From Thermotoga caldifontis AZM44c09 (GTDB lineage: Bacteria > Thermotogota > Thermotogae > Thermotogales > DSM-5069), in contig NZ_AP014509.1 of the NCBI RefSeq assembly GCF_000828655.1, positions 496,001 through 560,000 of the forward strand: a DNA stretch of 64,000 nt, read 5' to 3'. Position numbers and translations under genes: made by a program. The stretch's first letter is position 1; each line of letters begins with the position of its first letter. Below are positions 41,907 through 50,864 of this stretch, in pieces. The notes beneath the pieces are model-generated. The model had not been told where the DNA came from and searched no databases. It worked only from the letters and a program-made list of their open reading frames with translations.

Positions 41907-44264
41907 ATGGTTGAAAAGTTGAACGATTTCTGGAAAGCCTGCTGCTACATCGCAGCCGGCATGATCTACCTCAAGGACAATCCACTGCTGAGAGTTCCCC
42001 TCAAACCCGAACACGTGAAAAACAGACTGCTCGGGCATTGGGGTGCTTCACCGGCCCTGAGCTTCGCGTACGTTCACGCCAACAGGGTTATAAAGAAATA
42101 CAATCTGAACGCCATCTTCATCGCCGGACCGGGACACGGTGCACCCGGCGTGATAGCACCTGTGTATCTGGAAGGAACGTTGAGCGAGTATTATCCAGAG
42201 TTCACCCAGGACGAAGAGGGTATGAGAAAACTCTTCAAGTACTTTTCTTTCCCGGGTGGATTTGGCAGTCATTGCACGCCCGAATTACCAGGTTCGATAC
42301 AGGAAGGTGGCGAACTCGGTTATTCACTCTCTCACGCTTACGGTGCGGTATTCGATAATCCAAAACTTGTAGCCATAACGGTTATCGGTGACGGCGAAGC
42401 GGAGACTGGACCTCTTGCGGCATCGTGGCATTCCAATAAATTTCTCAATCCAGCAAGAGATGGTGCGGTTCTGCCGATCTTATCTTTGAACGGCTACAAG
42501 ATAAACAACCCGACGATCCTTGCTCGAATAGAAGAAAGCGAGCTGCTGAGTCTGTTCAAAGGCTACGGATACGATCCCATCATCGTGGACGGAACCGACG
42601 ATCATCTCGAATCACATCAGAGAATGATGGAAGCGATGGATAAGTGTGTTGAAAGGATCATCGACATCTGGTCCCGCGCGAAGGAAAAGATCGAAAGGCC
42701 GATCCTGCCAATGATAATCCTGAGAACTCCGAAAGGATGGACCGCACCGAAGATCGTCAGAGACCATTACATCGAAGGGTACTGGAGGTCGCACCAGGTC
42801 CCACTCGCCGATGCCAAAGAGAACGCCGAGAGCTTGAAGATTCTGGAGCAGTGGCTGTTGAGTTACGAACCGGACAGACTCTTCGATCGGTCTGGAAGGT
42901 TGAGGGAAGATCTGCTCGAAGTCGTTCCACCGGACGAACTCAAGATGAGCAAGAACCCGAACGCGAACGGTGGACTCGTCAGGGTTCCGCTGAAACTGCC
43001 TCCTTTGAAGGAATTCTCTATCGATCCAGAACGACAGAGGTACCACGAAAACACCCGTCCACTGGGAGACTATCTCAGGAGAATCATGGATCTCAATTCG
43101 AACAATTTCAGAGTTTTCGGGCCGGACGAAACGAGATCGAACAGGCTCGATGCGACCTTCGCACACGGCAAAGCCTGGAACGCGAAGATCCTGCCTGTAG
43201 ACAGTGATGAGGGCTATCTTTCGGCCTTCGGAAGGGTCATGGAGATCCTGTCTGAGCACACGGTAGAAGGCTGGCTCGAAGGTTATTTGCTCACCGGCAG
43301 ACACGGCCTTCTGAACACTTACGAAGGCTTCGCACCCATCATCTCTTCGATGGTCAACCAGTTTGGAAAATGGATCGATATATCTTCAGATATTCCCTGG
43401 AGGATGCCGATCTCATCTTTGAACCTGCTGCTGACTTCCGTCGTGTGGCGACAGGACCACAACGGCTTCACGCACCAAGATCCCGGTTTCATCACTTCGA
43501 TAGTCGACAAATGGCCCAACGTGGTGAGGGTCTACTTCCCACCCGACGCGAACACGCTCTTAGCGACGGTGTGGCACTGTTTACAGACGACGAACAGGAT
43601 AAACATCATCGTCGCGGACAAACAGAAACATCCACAGTATCTGAGCATCGACGAGGCGATCAAGAACGTGATAAAGGGGATCGCGATCTGGGATTTTGCA
43701 TCGAACCATCCTCAGGAAGAACCCGACGTTGTCGTCGCGAGCTGTGGGGACATCCCGACGAAAGAGGCCGTCGCGGCAGTGAAGATCCTGAAGGAGTTCT
43801 TCCCGGAACTCAGGATAAGGTTTGTGAACGTGATAAACCTCTTCACCCTCACGCCGAACACGGAACATCCCGACGGATTGACCGACAGAGAGTTCGATTC
43901 TTATTTCACCACGGACAAGCCGGTCATATTCAACTTCCACGGTTATCCCTGGCTCATACACAGACTCACCTACAGAAGGACGAACCACAGCAACATACAC
44001 GTGCGAGGCTATCGGGAGAACAGAAAGTATGGAATAGATTCCACAGCGCTCTCACCGTTCTTGAAAGGAAGAGGTGGCATAACCACACCGATGCAGCTGG
44101 CGATCCTGAACCAGATCGACAGGTTCAGCATAGCGATAGACGTGATAGACAGGGTCGAACACATACGCCAGAAAGCCGGTTACGCGAGAGATCTGATAAG
44201 AAACGCCCAGATCGAAGCGCTCCAGTACGCTTACGAACACGGTGTGGACAAGCCGGAGCTTTGA
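41907..44264 (+). CDS. xfp: Phosphoketolase (Xfp/Xpk)
   Basis: 785 residues from ATG 41907, preceded by GAGGTGA; the open frame begins 27 bp earlier. Phosphoketolase cleaves xylulose 5-phosphate (and often fructose 6-phosphate) with phosphate to acetyl phosphate plus glyceraldehyde 3-phosphate or erythrose 4-phosphate, with thiamine diphosphate. Visible: LLGHWGASPALSFAYVH, GPGHGAPG, SFPGGFGSHCTPELPGSIQEGGELGYSLSHAYGA, the TPP/Mg motif GDGEAETGPL, and LNGYKINNPT; length is typical. Monocistronic between two hairpins. Confidence 0.96.
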   Translation: MVEKLNDFWKACCYIAAGMIYLKDNPLLRVPLKPEHVKNRLLGHWGASPALSFAYVHANRVIKKYNLNAIFIAGPGHGAPGVIAPVYLEGTLSEYYPEFTQDEEGMRKLFKYFSFPGGFGSHCTPELPGSIQEGGELGYSLSHAYGAVFDNPKLVAITVIGDGEAETGPLAASWHSNKFLNPARDGAVLPILSLNGYKINNPTILARIEESELLSLFKGYGYDPIIVDGTDDHLESHQRMMEAMDKCVERIIDIWSRAKEKIERPILPMIILRTPKGWTAPKIVRDHYIEGYWRSHQVPLADAKENAESLKILEQWLLSYEPDRLFDRSGRLREDLLEVVPPDELKMSKNPNANGGLVRVPLKLPPLKEFSIDPERQRYHENTRPLGDYLRRIMDLNSNNFRVFGPDETRSNRLDATFAHGKAWNAKILPVDSDEGYLSAFGRVMEILSEHTVEGWLEGYLLTGRHGLLNTYEGFAPIISSMVNQFGKWIDISSDIPWRMPISSLNLLLTSVVWRQDHNGFTHQDPGFITSIVDKWPNVVRVYFPPDANTLLATVWHCLQTTNRINIIVADKQKHPQYLSIDEAIKNVIKGIAIWDFASNHPQEEPDVVVASCGDIPTKEAVAAVKILKEFFPELRIRFVNVINLFTLTPNTEHPDGLTDREFDSYFTTDKPVIFNFHGYPWLIHRLTYRRTNHSNIHVRGYRENRKYGIDSTALSPFLKGRGGITTPMQLAILNQIDRFSIAIDVIDRVEHIRQKAGYARDLIRNAQIEALQYAYEHGVDKPEL

Positions 44265-44402
44265 GCCTTCCAGGTTGAGGGTGGGGGTTTCGTTTCGACT
44301 TGCTCGAGCGATACTGGCTGAAGTGTGGTTCGAAAGCGGTAAGATCGATTTGAATGGGCCAGGCAAGCGCGAAGTTTGCACTGGGTGGGGATCAATTGCC
44401 CA

Positions 44403-44455
44403 AATCGATTTCGTGAGGTTAATGCACTCCTCATGAAATCGAATCTATTTCTTTT
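44403..44455 (+). terminator. Rho-independent terminator after phosphoketolase
   Basis: Arms at 44403-44418 and 44429-44444 pair over about 16 bp with a few mismatches (GATTTC-TGAGG against CCTCA-GAAATC) around a 10-base loop, followed by CTATTTCTTTT. It extends into the stop region of the convergent GGDEF gene. Confidence 0.55.
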
Positions 44456-46094
44456 GAGACTTGTTTTTGTACATCTCTAAATCTGCTTCTTTCAGAGCTT
44501 CTTCGATGCTTATCCCAAAGCCCTGTGACCACTGTGAAAAACCGTGGCTCACCGAGATTCTCAAACCGGGAAAATCTTCGAATTCGACGCTTGCAAGTTT
44601 GTTCTCAATTCTTTGGATGACCTGCTGAGCTTCTTGAATCTGCAAATCCACAAAGAACACCACGAACTCGTCCCCTCCGATCCTGAACGCGAGATCAGTC
44701 TTTCTTATCTCGGTGCGCAACACTTCAGCCAACGCCTTCAGCACCATATCGCCCACGTAGTGACCATAAGTATCGTTGATCATCTTGAAAGAATCTATGT
44801 CCAGAAAACATATCACGATGTTCGAAGTGCTTTTCTGTAGGTCTTCGAGGCACTGCATCAGAAATCTTCTGTTGAAGAGTTTGGTCAGCGGATCTATGAA
44901 TACGTCGAGTTTGTATCTTTCGATATCCTCTCTTAAATTCCGATTGACAAGGTAGAGGGATGTCAACTGATCTCTGATCTGTTTTTTCATATCCTGAATG
45001 GATTCCTGCAACTTGGAGATTTCTTTGATGGATGCTTCGACAGCATGGTCACTACTCTCGGCAAACGGCGATCTCTGGAATTGTTCGATCTCTTGCAGAG
45101 TATCTTTGATCGGTTTTGAAATCCTTCTGAAAACACCGAGGCTGAGCCAGAAACTCAGGATCATACCCGCGGTGACGGCTGAGCTGAGAAGAACGATCAA
45201 TGTCTTCTTCATGGATTCTGCTTCGGAAAAATCCAGGACCGTCAAAACCCTTAAGGTGAAAAAGGCGCTCTTACCGCTCCAGTCGATGCCCGTCTGGGTC
45301 GTTGGGATCCAGTTCTTGTAAATTTTGTATCGGGAACCTCCCAGATTTTGGATCACGAAATCGTTCTCTGCTTCCTGTTTGCTGAAGTATCGTTTCTCTT
45401 CATCGTCGAGGGGTGGGTAATTCCCAAACGGTGCAAAGGAAGCACCGTAAAGGGAGATTCGTTTTACGTATCTGCTGTTGTGAGTTAATTCTTCCACACT
45501 TTCCCACAGATCGGTCACGATCACCGGATCGAGCGCCAGACCGATTTCCAGTATCCACCCGCTGGACAATCTTCTGTATCCATAGATCCTCGGGAGGTTG
45601 GTCCTGTATTCGAAGCTCAGGCCTTCAATGAGAAACTGTCCTGGCTTCAGTGGCTCGAGCCTCGCCGTCCAATACCTTGGAACAGCGCTCGCAATATTTA
45701 AACCGAGGTCTGTAGCGTAATTCGTTCTTTCTATAACACCGCTGGGACTTATCAGGTACCAGTTCACACGTTCGATGTACTGCATCGACAGTGTTTCAAG
45801 CCTTTTTGCCAGTATTTCTGTTATCTGCTCGTCAGAAAGTTCTCCATAAGTTTCCAGTTCGCTTGCCAGGACGTTCAGAAGGTCCCTCACGATGGGATTG
45901 TAAGAAGCATCGAAAGCCTTGACCGTTCTCTGCCACTGGTCTATGTAAGAAGAAACGAAGGTGACGGTATCTTTGAAAAGCGGTTGAAAAACGTATTTGC
46001 GATAGAAATGATCAACCAGCAGGATCACAACCAAAATTGTGCCGACTACGATGAGTGTGGTCGTGAAAAACAGTCTTTCGAAAATGACTTTCAA
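44445..46094 (-). CDS. Membrane-bound diguanylate cyclase with extracellular sensor
   Basis: 549 residues. One membrane helix near 10-30, an external sensor region of about 250 residues (Cache-like, not firmly assigned), a second helix near 285-308, a HAMP-like linker and coiled coil, then a GGDEF domain at about 390-545. The active site is intact (GGDEF), so it should make cyclic di-GMP from two GTP; RKTD five residues before it matches the inhibitory RxxD site. No EAL or HD-GYP domain is fused or adjacent. It links an outside signal to surface behaviour, possibly the pilin-like systems in this window; that link is speculative. Confidence 0.93.
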   Translation of the reverse strand: MKVIFERLFFTTTLIVVGTILVVILLVDHFYRKYVFQPLFKDTVTFVSSYIDQWQRTVKAFDASYNPIVRDLLNVLASELETYGELSDEQITEILAKRLETLSMQYIERVNWYLISPSGVIERTNYATDLGLNIASAVPRYWTARLEPLKPGQFLIEGLSFEYRTNLPRIYGYRRLSSGWILEIGLALDPVIVTDLWESVEELTHNSRYVKRISLYGASFAPFGNYPPLDDEEKRYFSKQEAENDFVIQNLGGSRYKIYKNWIPTTQTGIDWSGKSAFFTLRVLTVLDFSEAESMKKTLIVLLSSAVTAGMILSFWLSLGVFRRISKPIKDTLQEIEQFQRSPFAESSDHAVEASIKEISKLQESIQDMKKQIRDQLTSLYLVNRNLREDIERYKLDVFIDPLTKLFNRRFLMQCLEDLQKSTSNIVICFLDIDSFKMINDTYGHYVGDMVLKALAEVLRTEIRKTDLAFRIGGDEFVVFFVDLQIQEAQQVIQRIENKLASVEFEDFPGLRISVSHGFSQWSQGFGISIEEALKEADLEMYKNKSQKK

Positions 46095-46269
46095 AAAGGA
46101 AGGCTTATAATCTTTATTCCGGATTCTTATTCACCCGCCCTTATTATGTTATCATACCTTGTGTGAATTGACTCACTTTTCTCACGCGCTCGCAGAATTG
46201 CCAAAGAACACGGTTGCCGCTGATCGGGACTGCGTGTCAGCAAAAACACTAAAGCCTTCAACCACCCAC
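46095..46269. other. Intergenic region between GGDEF gene and tRNA promoter
   Basis: AT-rich near 46108-46165 (TTATAATC, TTATTATG, TATCATAC), likely holding the minus-strand promoter of the GGDEF gene, though no clear -35/-10 pair was found. No gene seen. Confidence 0.3.
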
Positions 46270-46299
46270 TTGCAATCTTCCAAGAGTCTGTGGTATACT
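46270..46299 (+). promoter_or_regulatory. tRNA-Asp promoter
   Basis: TTGCAA (46270-46275), 18-bp spacer, TATACT (46294-46299), 18 bp before the mature tRNA start. Good hexamers and position. Confidence 0.75.
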
Positions 46300-46317
46300 A
46301 AATATCGCTGGAAAGTC

Positions 46318-46396
46318 GGGGACGTGGTGCAGCCTGGTTTAGCATGCCGGTCTGTCACACCGGTGGTCGCGGGTTCAAATCCCGTCGTCCCCGCCA
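46318..46396 (+). tRNA. tRNA-Asp (anticodon GTC), CCA encoded
   Basis: 79 bases folding into a full cloverleaf. Acceptor GGGGACG (46318-46324) pairs with CGTCCCC (46386-46392), then discriminator G and genomic CCA (46394-46396). The anticodon stem CCGGT/ACCGG holds the loop CTGTCAC with GTC; the T arm GCGGG-TTCAAAT-CCCGT follows. Own promoter upstream and a terminator close downstream, so it is a single-gene transcript. Confidence 0.96.
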
Positions 46397-46399
46397 AAG

Positions 46400-46424
46400 G
46401 GAGGGCCTTGGAGCCCTCCTTTTG
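46400..46424 (+). terminator. Rho-independent terminator after tRNA-Asp
   Basis: GGAGGGC (46400-46406) and GCCCTCC (46413-46419) form a perfect 7-bp stem, 6-base loop, then TTTTGTGTT. Starts three bases after the CCA end. Confidence 0.85.
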
Positions 46425-46450
46425 TGTTATAATTCTTTCGAGGTGGACGA

Positions 46451-46984
46451 GTGAAGCTGTTCCTTGGGAGACAGATCGTTCTGAGTGAATTCTTCAATGT
46501 GGATCTTGCAGTCTCCTGGGTGGAGCAACCGGTCAGCGGGGCAAACTTCTACCTTCTGGGAAGCGATAAAGGTTACATTCTACTTTCGAACTTCTCTGAG
46601 GAGACCAGCTACGGTTTGGGTTTCCACGTCCTTGAGCTTCCGCACGGACTTTTCGCCGTCGTGACCGGTTCCATGAACTGGAGATACGCAAAGAGGGCCG
46701 CGGAGCTCGGAGCAAATGCACTGTTCGTTTTTCAGGATTTGTCCAAGCCCGAAGAATTGTTGCTCGTCAAAACCATCTGCTGGGGTTCGAGCAGGGAGTT
46801 CAACATTCCGGTGGTGCTGCTGGCGAAACACGCAGGAGCAACTCACCTCTTCTTCTGCGTTCCAGGCCAGGGAATGGATCGATCGGGCATCCTCTTCGAT
46901 GCGACTTCTTCGTGCATCGTGGAACTCGATGTGTCCCGAACCGATTCGGGCAAGTTCTTCATCGTTAAAAGCCTCGCAGGTTGA
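46451..46984 (+). CDS. Nitrilase-fold-like protein lacking a catalytic Cys
   Basis: 177 residues from GTG with GAGGTGG upstream. Not a known family by direct motif. The middle, LFAVVTGSMNWRYAKRAAELGANALFVFQDL, matches the pattern of the nitrilase-superfamily strand and helix that carry the catalytic Cys (CYDxxFPE then RGAxxLLVP), but Thr-Gly-Ser-Met replaces it. The later PVVLLAKHAG, GMDRSGILFDATSSCIVELDVSR resembles the C-terminal half of that fold. The N-terminal half is short. So it is probably a non-catalytic relative; the fold call is inference. Six bases before a second such gene. Confidence 0.6.
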   Translation: MKLFLGRQIVLSEFFNVDLAVSWVEQPVSGANFYLLGSDKGYILLSNFSEETSYGLGFHVLELPHGLFAVVTGSMNWRYAKRAAELGANALFVFQDLSKPEELLLVKTICWGSSREFNIPVVLLAKHAGATHLFFCVPGQGMDRSGILFDATSSCIVELDVSRTDSGKFFIVKSLAG

Positions 46985-46990
46985 TACGTC

Positions 46991-47815
46991 ATGGATTTTC
47001 TCTTTACGAACCTCTGGAGACTTTTCAGAGACTTACCGCCTTCACGAAAACATCTCGGCCCTGATCACGTTGTACGCACCGCAGTTCTGCAGCTCGAGTA
47101 CGACTCCAGTTTCAAAAACAGAAAGATCTTCACAGATTTTTTCATGTCCCTGCTTTCCAAGATCGCCAGCTTTTCTCCCGACGTGGTCGTGTTTCCCGCA
47201 CTGACAGATTTGTTCTTTTTACGCGGCGTATGGTCTTTCCCCTTGCCTGGCAGATTCATAAAGAACAAGCTGAAGGTGCCGGAGACGGTCAGCAAACAGT
47301 GCGAACGGTTCATGCTGGAACTCTCACGGCGATTGAACTGCACCGTGGCTTTCGGTACGACACGCGGTTTAAAACTCTGCAGTGAGGGACGTTCACTCGG
47401 TGAGAAACGCACAAAAGTGAAAGATTATGTTCTGGCGCTCGTGCCGAAACGTTTACTTGTGAGCAGCGAGGCCTTGGCGAAACTGGTCGAGGAGGGCGTC
47501 AGGATCGTTGTGACGCCTACCAGCGGGACGAACATCTACAGCGAGTGGGACGATAAATACTACTTCTGGTCGCACGCGCAGATGGTTGGTTACTACTGTC
47601 TGAAGGCAACGCTCGTTGGAAAACTTCTTCAAAATCGCCTCAAAGATCGAGCCTGCGTTTCCGGACCCATTCCTATCACACAGAATCACGACGGTTACAT
47701 CGTGAGGAACGAATCGCTGGAAGGAAACGCGGTCCTTCTGGCCGAACTGGACATGGAAAGGCTTGAAAAATTCCTTCTGGAGCAGAAGAGTAAGTTCAGT
47801 ACAACGATTTTTTGA
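46991..47815 (+). CDS. Carbon-nitrogen hydrolase-like protein, catalytic triad apparently lost
   Basis: 274 residues. Full-length nitrilase-like order: RTAVLQLEYD, then PDVVVFPALTDL where family members have the catalytic Glu (FPE), CTVAFGTTRG, VLALVPKRLLVSSEALAKLVEEGVRIVVTPTSG where the Cys motif would be, and an ending NESLEGNAVLLAELDMERL. The Glu and Cys positions hold Ala and no Cys, so it is unlikely to be an active amidase. The start is weak (no clear ribosome binding site); translation may be coupled to the gene six bases upstream. Confidence 0.65.
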   Translation: MDFLFTNLWRLFRDLPPSRKHLGPDHVVRTAVLQLEYDSSFKNRKIFTDFFMSLLSKIASFSPDVVVFPALTDLFFLRGVWSFPLPGRFIKNKLKVPETVSKQCERFMLELSRRLNCTVAFGTTRGLKLCSEGRSLGEKRTKVKDYVLALVPKRLLVSSEALAKLVEEGVRIVVTPTSGTNIYSEWDDKYYFWSHAQMVGYYCLKATLVGKLLQNRLKDRACVSGPIPITQNHDGYIVRNESLEGNAVLLAELDMERLEKFLLEQKSKFSTTIF

Positions 47816-47838
47816 ACGAGCAGATGTCTCAATTTATT

Positions 47839-48480
47839 TCAATTTATTTCACTCACCACCCATTTTCCGCTGACCAGTTTGACGCCGAGATAGACGAAAG
47901 GTGTGTCTATGAGCGCGATGATGAACTTGACGATGTACTGGGAGAATATCATGCGCAGCAGAACATCACCGGGTACGGTGTTGACAAACGCCACCACGAT
48001 GAACAAGCACGTATCGATGAACTGAGAAACGATGGTGGAGAAATTGTTCCTCACCCACAAATGCTTTCCCTTCGTGAGCCTTTTCCACACGTGAAACGCC
48101 CAAACATCGTGAGTTTGGGAGGCTACGTAGGCGATCATGCTCGCAACAACGATCCTCGGTGTGGAGGAGAAAACCTTTATGAAGGCTTCGTTGTCTTTGA
48201 AAAAGCTCGCCGGTGGATAAACGACCACGATCCTGCTGTAGAGCATCAACAGAAGGGAAACGAAAAACCCGCTCCAGACGATCCTCTGAGCAATTTTCCT
48301 GCCGTAGACTTCGCTCACGATGTCGGTGATGGCGAAGGTCACAGGATAGCATATCACGGCCACAGGAACGATGAACGGTCCCAGATTGACCAGTTTCGAT
48401 GCGGTCACGTTCGAAGCAACTATGGCAAATATGAAGATGCTCGTGAGCGTGATGAGTTTCTCATTCAACCTTTCTGTCAT
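47839..48480 (-). CDS. yhhQ: Queuosine precursor transporter (YhhQ/VUT family)
   Basis: 213 residues with about six membrane helices. Family pattern: [40 protein letters not shown] near the start, the [44 protein letters not shown] core, and TVPGDVLL. E. coli YhhQ takes up preQ0/preQ1. The start overlaps the end of queF by 20 bp on the same strand, which supports this function. Tail to tail with the nitrilase-like gene, 23 bp apart. Confidence 0.9.
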   Translation of the reverse strand: MTERLNEKLITLTSIFIFAIVASNVTASKLVNLGPFIVPVAVICYPVTFAITDIVSEVYGRKIAQRIVWSGFFVSLLLMLYSRIVVVYPPASFFKDNEAFIKVFSSTPRIVVASMIAYVASQTHDVWAFHVWKRLTKGKHLWVRNNFSTIVSQFIDTCLFIVVAFVNTVPGDVLLRMIFSQYIVKFIIALIDTPFVYLGVKLVSGKWVVSEIN

Positions 48481-48871
48481 GACCCTCCAGGCCTCCCATC
48501 TGTGTCGTCACTTTGATACCACCGCGGATGTTGTAAATAACGGTCACCCTGAGCCTGTTGGTGTTGAGAAGTTTCTTGAGATCTTCGTAAATTCTTTTCG
48601 TGGCCTCTTCCTGGTAGATTCCGACGTTTCTGAAGCTGACAAAGTAGTACTTCAACGATTTCAGCTCGACGATCTTTCCACCGTCCGGATAGTACTCGAT
48701 GATCACCTTTCCGATGTCGGGCAGCCCGGAGAACGGGCAGACGGCGGAGAATTCTTCCGTCTCGATCCTGATGTATTCATCCTTACCATCGAAATCGATG
48801 GTTTCAAGAAAATCCGTTCTTATAGCTTCGTGCCCTTCGAAGTGAAAAATCCTTCCTTCTGCCTTCGGCAT
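48461..48871 (-). CDS. queF: NADPH-dependent 7-cyano-7-deazaguanine reductase QueF
   Basis: 136 residues from ATG 48869-48871, five bases after GGAGGTG. QueF reduces preQ0 to preQ1 in the queuosine pathway. The catalytic Cys45 lies in [11 protein letters not shown] with Asp52, and [14 protein letters not shown] is the substrate-binding stretch; this is the short unimodular (YkvM) form. Followed by the yhhQ transporter in an overlapping arrangement; other queuosine genes (queC, queD, queE, tgt) are not in the window, so the cell may import preQ0. Confidence 0.95.
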   Translation of the reverse strand: MPKAEGRIFHFEGHEAIRTDFLETIDFDGKDEYIRIETEEFSAVCPFSGLPDIGKVIIEYYPDGGKIVELKSLKYYFVSFRNVGIYQEEATKRIYEDLKKLLNTNRLRVTVIYNIRGGIKVTTQMGGLEGHDRKVE

Positions 48872-49043
48872 GGGTCCACCTCCGATCAAGAATTCTATCC
48901 CACCATATCATACAGTCAAGTCACGAAGAAACGCAGTTCGACGAACTACCCGGGGCCATCTTAACACGTTCGTACCCAGAGTTGTGATATCATACTGGGG
49001 GAATCCGAATATTGTGATAACATTTTTGCAAGGGGGTGTCGGT
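48872..49043. promoter_or_regulatory. Divergent spacer with TTGTGATA repeats before the second Dpp operon
   Basis: 172 bp. TTGTGATA occurs at 48982-48989 and 49012-49019, exactly 30 bp apart, the first within the near-palindrome TGTGATATCATAC; ATATCATAC also occurs at 48904-48912. These may be operator boxes. No single -35/-10 pair is convincing. AGGGGGTG at 49031-49038 is the ribosome binding site. Confidence 0.35.
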
Positions 49044-50816
49044 ATGAAGAGGTTGTTTTTCGTGATCCTCGCGGTCCTGGCATGCGTTGTGTTCGCGACC
49101 GAGTACGCCGTGGAAGACGAACTTTTGACACCGGATCCTTCACCCAAGATCGGGGGCACTTTGAGACTCGCTCTGGCCTCGACTCCGGAATCTTACCTGC
49201 TTTATGGAACACTCGATTCTTCGAGCTACAGCGTCATCATGGGCCCGATGTTCTCAACGATGGTGGAAATGCACCCGGTGACGAACGAGATCAGACCGGC
49301 TCTGGCGAAATCCTGGACCGTCTCGACGGATGGAAAAGAAGTCACCTTCAAGCTGCGTGAGGCGTACTGGTCGGACGGAACACCCATCACAGCAGACGAT
49401 GTGGTCTTCACGTTCCAGTACTTCGTCATGAACAAGTACGCACGTGGCAACTCGATCGACAGGTTCACGATACCGGACGAACAAGGTGTCAACAGGATGA
49501 TCGAGTGGGTCAAGCTGGACGACAAGACCGTCAAAGCGATCCTCCCATCACCGTACGGAGCGTTCTTCACGGTGCTCTCACACGTCTACATCTATCCGAA
49601 GCACAAGCTCGAACCTCTCATCGATAAGAACGATCTTGGCTCGGTCAACAGAGTCTGGCTGTCGAACACGGATCCGAAAGAAATCGTCGTGAACGGTCCG
49701 TTCAAGCCGGTTCAGCTCATCACGGATCAGAAACTCGTGCTCGAAAGAAACCCGTACTTCTGGAAAGTGGACAGATTCGGAAACAAGCTACCTTACTTCG
49801 ACAGGGTGGAGTATCTGATCATCAGGGATGCCGAGATGCGTACTGCAAAGTTCATGGCAGGAGAGATAGACTTCATGGCGATCGCTTCGAGGGACTATCC
49901 CATGCTCAAAGAACAGGAACTCACGGGTAAAACGCCTTACGTCGTCTATGCCACTCAGCCGAACCAGCCAACACCAAGTCCGATACACATCTCCTTCAAC
50001 TTCGATGTGGACGATCCTGATCTGAGAAGTCTGTTCATCAAGCTCGAGTTCAGAGAGGCCATGGAGTACGCGCTGAACAGACAGAGAATAATCGATGAAG
50101 TGTTCGCGGGCCTGGCGATACCGGATGCAGGTTTGATACTCCCATCCAACAAAGCCTTCTACAATCCCAAGGTAGAGCAGCTCCTCAGACCGTACGATCT
50201 GAAGAAAGCGAACGAGTTACTCGACAAGCTCGGCTTGACGAAGAGGGACAAAGAAGGCTACAGACTCTTCCCGAACGGCAAGCGTGTTGAGTTCAACTTG
50301 CTGGTTCAGAACTCACCGAAGGAGTATCAGGACGTCGCGCTCATATTCGCAGAAGATCTCAAGAAACTGGGAATAAAGGTTAACCTGCAGATCCTCGATT
50401 CTTCCTTAGTCGGTCAGATGTTCGGTGCCGGCAACTTCCAGGCTGGGATAAGGGCGTTCGGGAACCAGCCAGACTTGCAGCTGAGAAAGGCCATATGGCA
50501 ACCCGGTACACAGCTTTACTACTGGCATTATTCGACGATGGACAAGACGAAGACACCACCACAACCAGTCCTTGAGAACATGCTCGATTGGGAAAAGAGA
50601 ATATGGGAGCTGTTCGAAAAAGCACAGATAGAAATGGATCCGGCAAAGAGAAAGGCATACTACGACGAGGTTCAGGAACTGTACCACATCTATCTGCCGG
50701 TCATCTTCGTGTGCAAAGGTATGAACATCTGGGGCTTCAACAAGACGCTGGGTAACGCCGGTTTAACTGACGACAGTATGCTGCGCTTCACAGTCTGGAC
50801 CAGCTACAGGAAATGA
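49044..50816 (+). CDS. Family 5 extracellular solute-binding protein (second Dpp system)
   Basis: 590 residues from ATG 49044 after AGGGGGTG. Signal peptide MKRLFFVILAVLACVVFATE. SBP_bac_5 features: IGGTLRLALASTPES, LAKSWTVSTDGKEVTFKLREAYWSDGTPITADDVVFTFQY, NGPFKPVQ, VLERNPYFWKVD. It is larger than the first system's binding protein, like the group in which Thermotogae proteins for oligosaccharides are found. The ligand is unknown; the serine hydrolase at the operon end is the best clue. A strong stem-loop follows the stop. Confidence 0.95.
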   Translation: MKRLFFVILAVLACVVFATEYAVEDELLTPDPSPKIGGTLRLALASTPESYLLYGTLDSSSYSVIMGPMFSTMVEMHPVTNEIRPALAKSWTVSTDGKEVTFKLREAYWSDGTPITADDVVFTFQYFVMNKYARGNSIDRFTIPDEQGVNRMIEWVKLDDKTVKAILPSPYGAFFTVLSHVYIYPKHKLEPLIDKNDLGSVNRVWLSNTDPKEIVVNGPFKPVQLITDQKLVLERNPYFWKVDRFGNKLPYFDRVEYLIIRDAEMRTAKFMAGEIDFMAIASRDYPMLKEQELTGKTPYVVYATQPNQPTPSPIHISFNFDVDDPDLRSLFIKLEFREAMEYALNRQRIIDEVFAGLAIPDAGLILPSNKAFYNPKVEQLLRPYDLKKANELLDKLGLTKRDKEGYRLFPNGKRVEFNLLVQNSPKEYQDVALIFAEDLKKLGIKVNLQILDSSLVGQMFGAGNFQAGIRAFGNQPDLQLRKAIWQPGTQLYYWHYSTMDKTKTPPQPVLENMLDWEKRIWELFEKAQIEMDPAKRKAYYDEVQELYHIYLPVIFVCKGMNIWGFNKTLGNAGLTDDSMLRFTVWTSYRK

Positions 50817-50821
50817 ACCCT

Positions 50822-50844
50822 GGGCTCCCCACTCAGGGGAGCCC
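50822..50844 (+). terminator. Stem-loop between binding protein and permease genes
   Basis: GGGCTCCCC (50822-50830) and GGGGAGCCC (50836-50844) pair perfectly around ACTCA. No long T-run follows, so it more likely stabilises the upstream mRNA or attenuates read-through, as at 26245-26264. Confidence 0.6.
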
Positions 50845-50864
50845 TTCATCAAAGGTGATTTGGA

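Noticed and set aside
46159-46488. Open frame crossing the tRNA-Asp gene
   Set aside because: It covers a clear tRNA with its own promoter and terminator, so it is not a protein gene.
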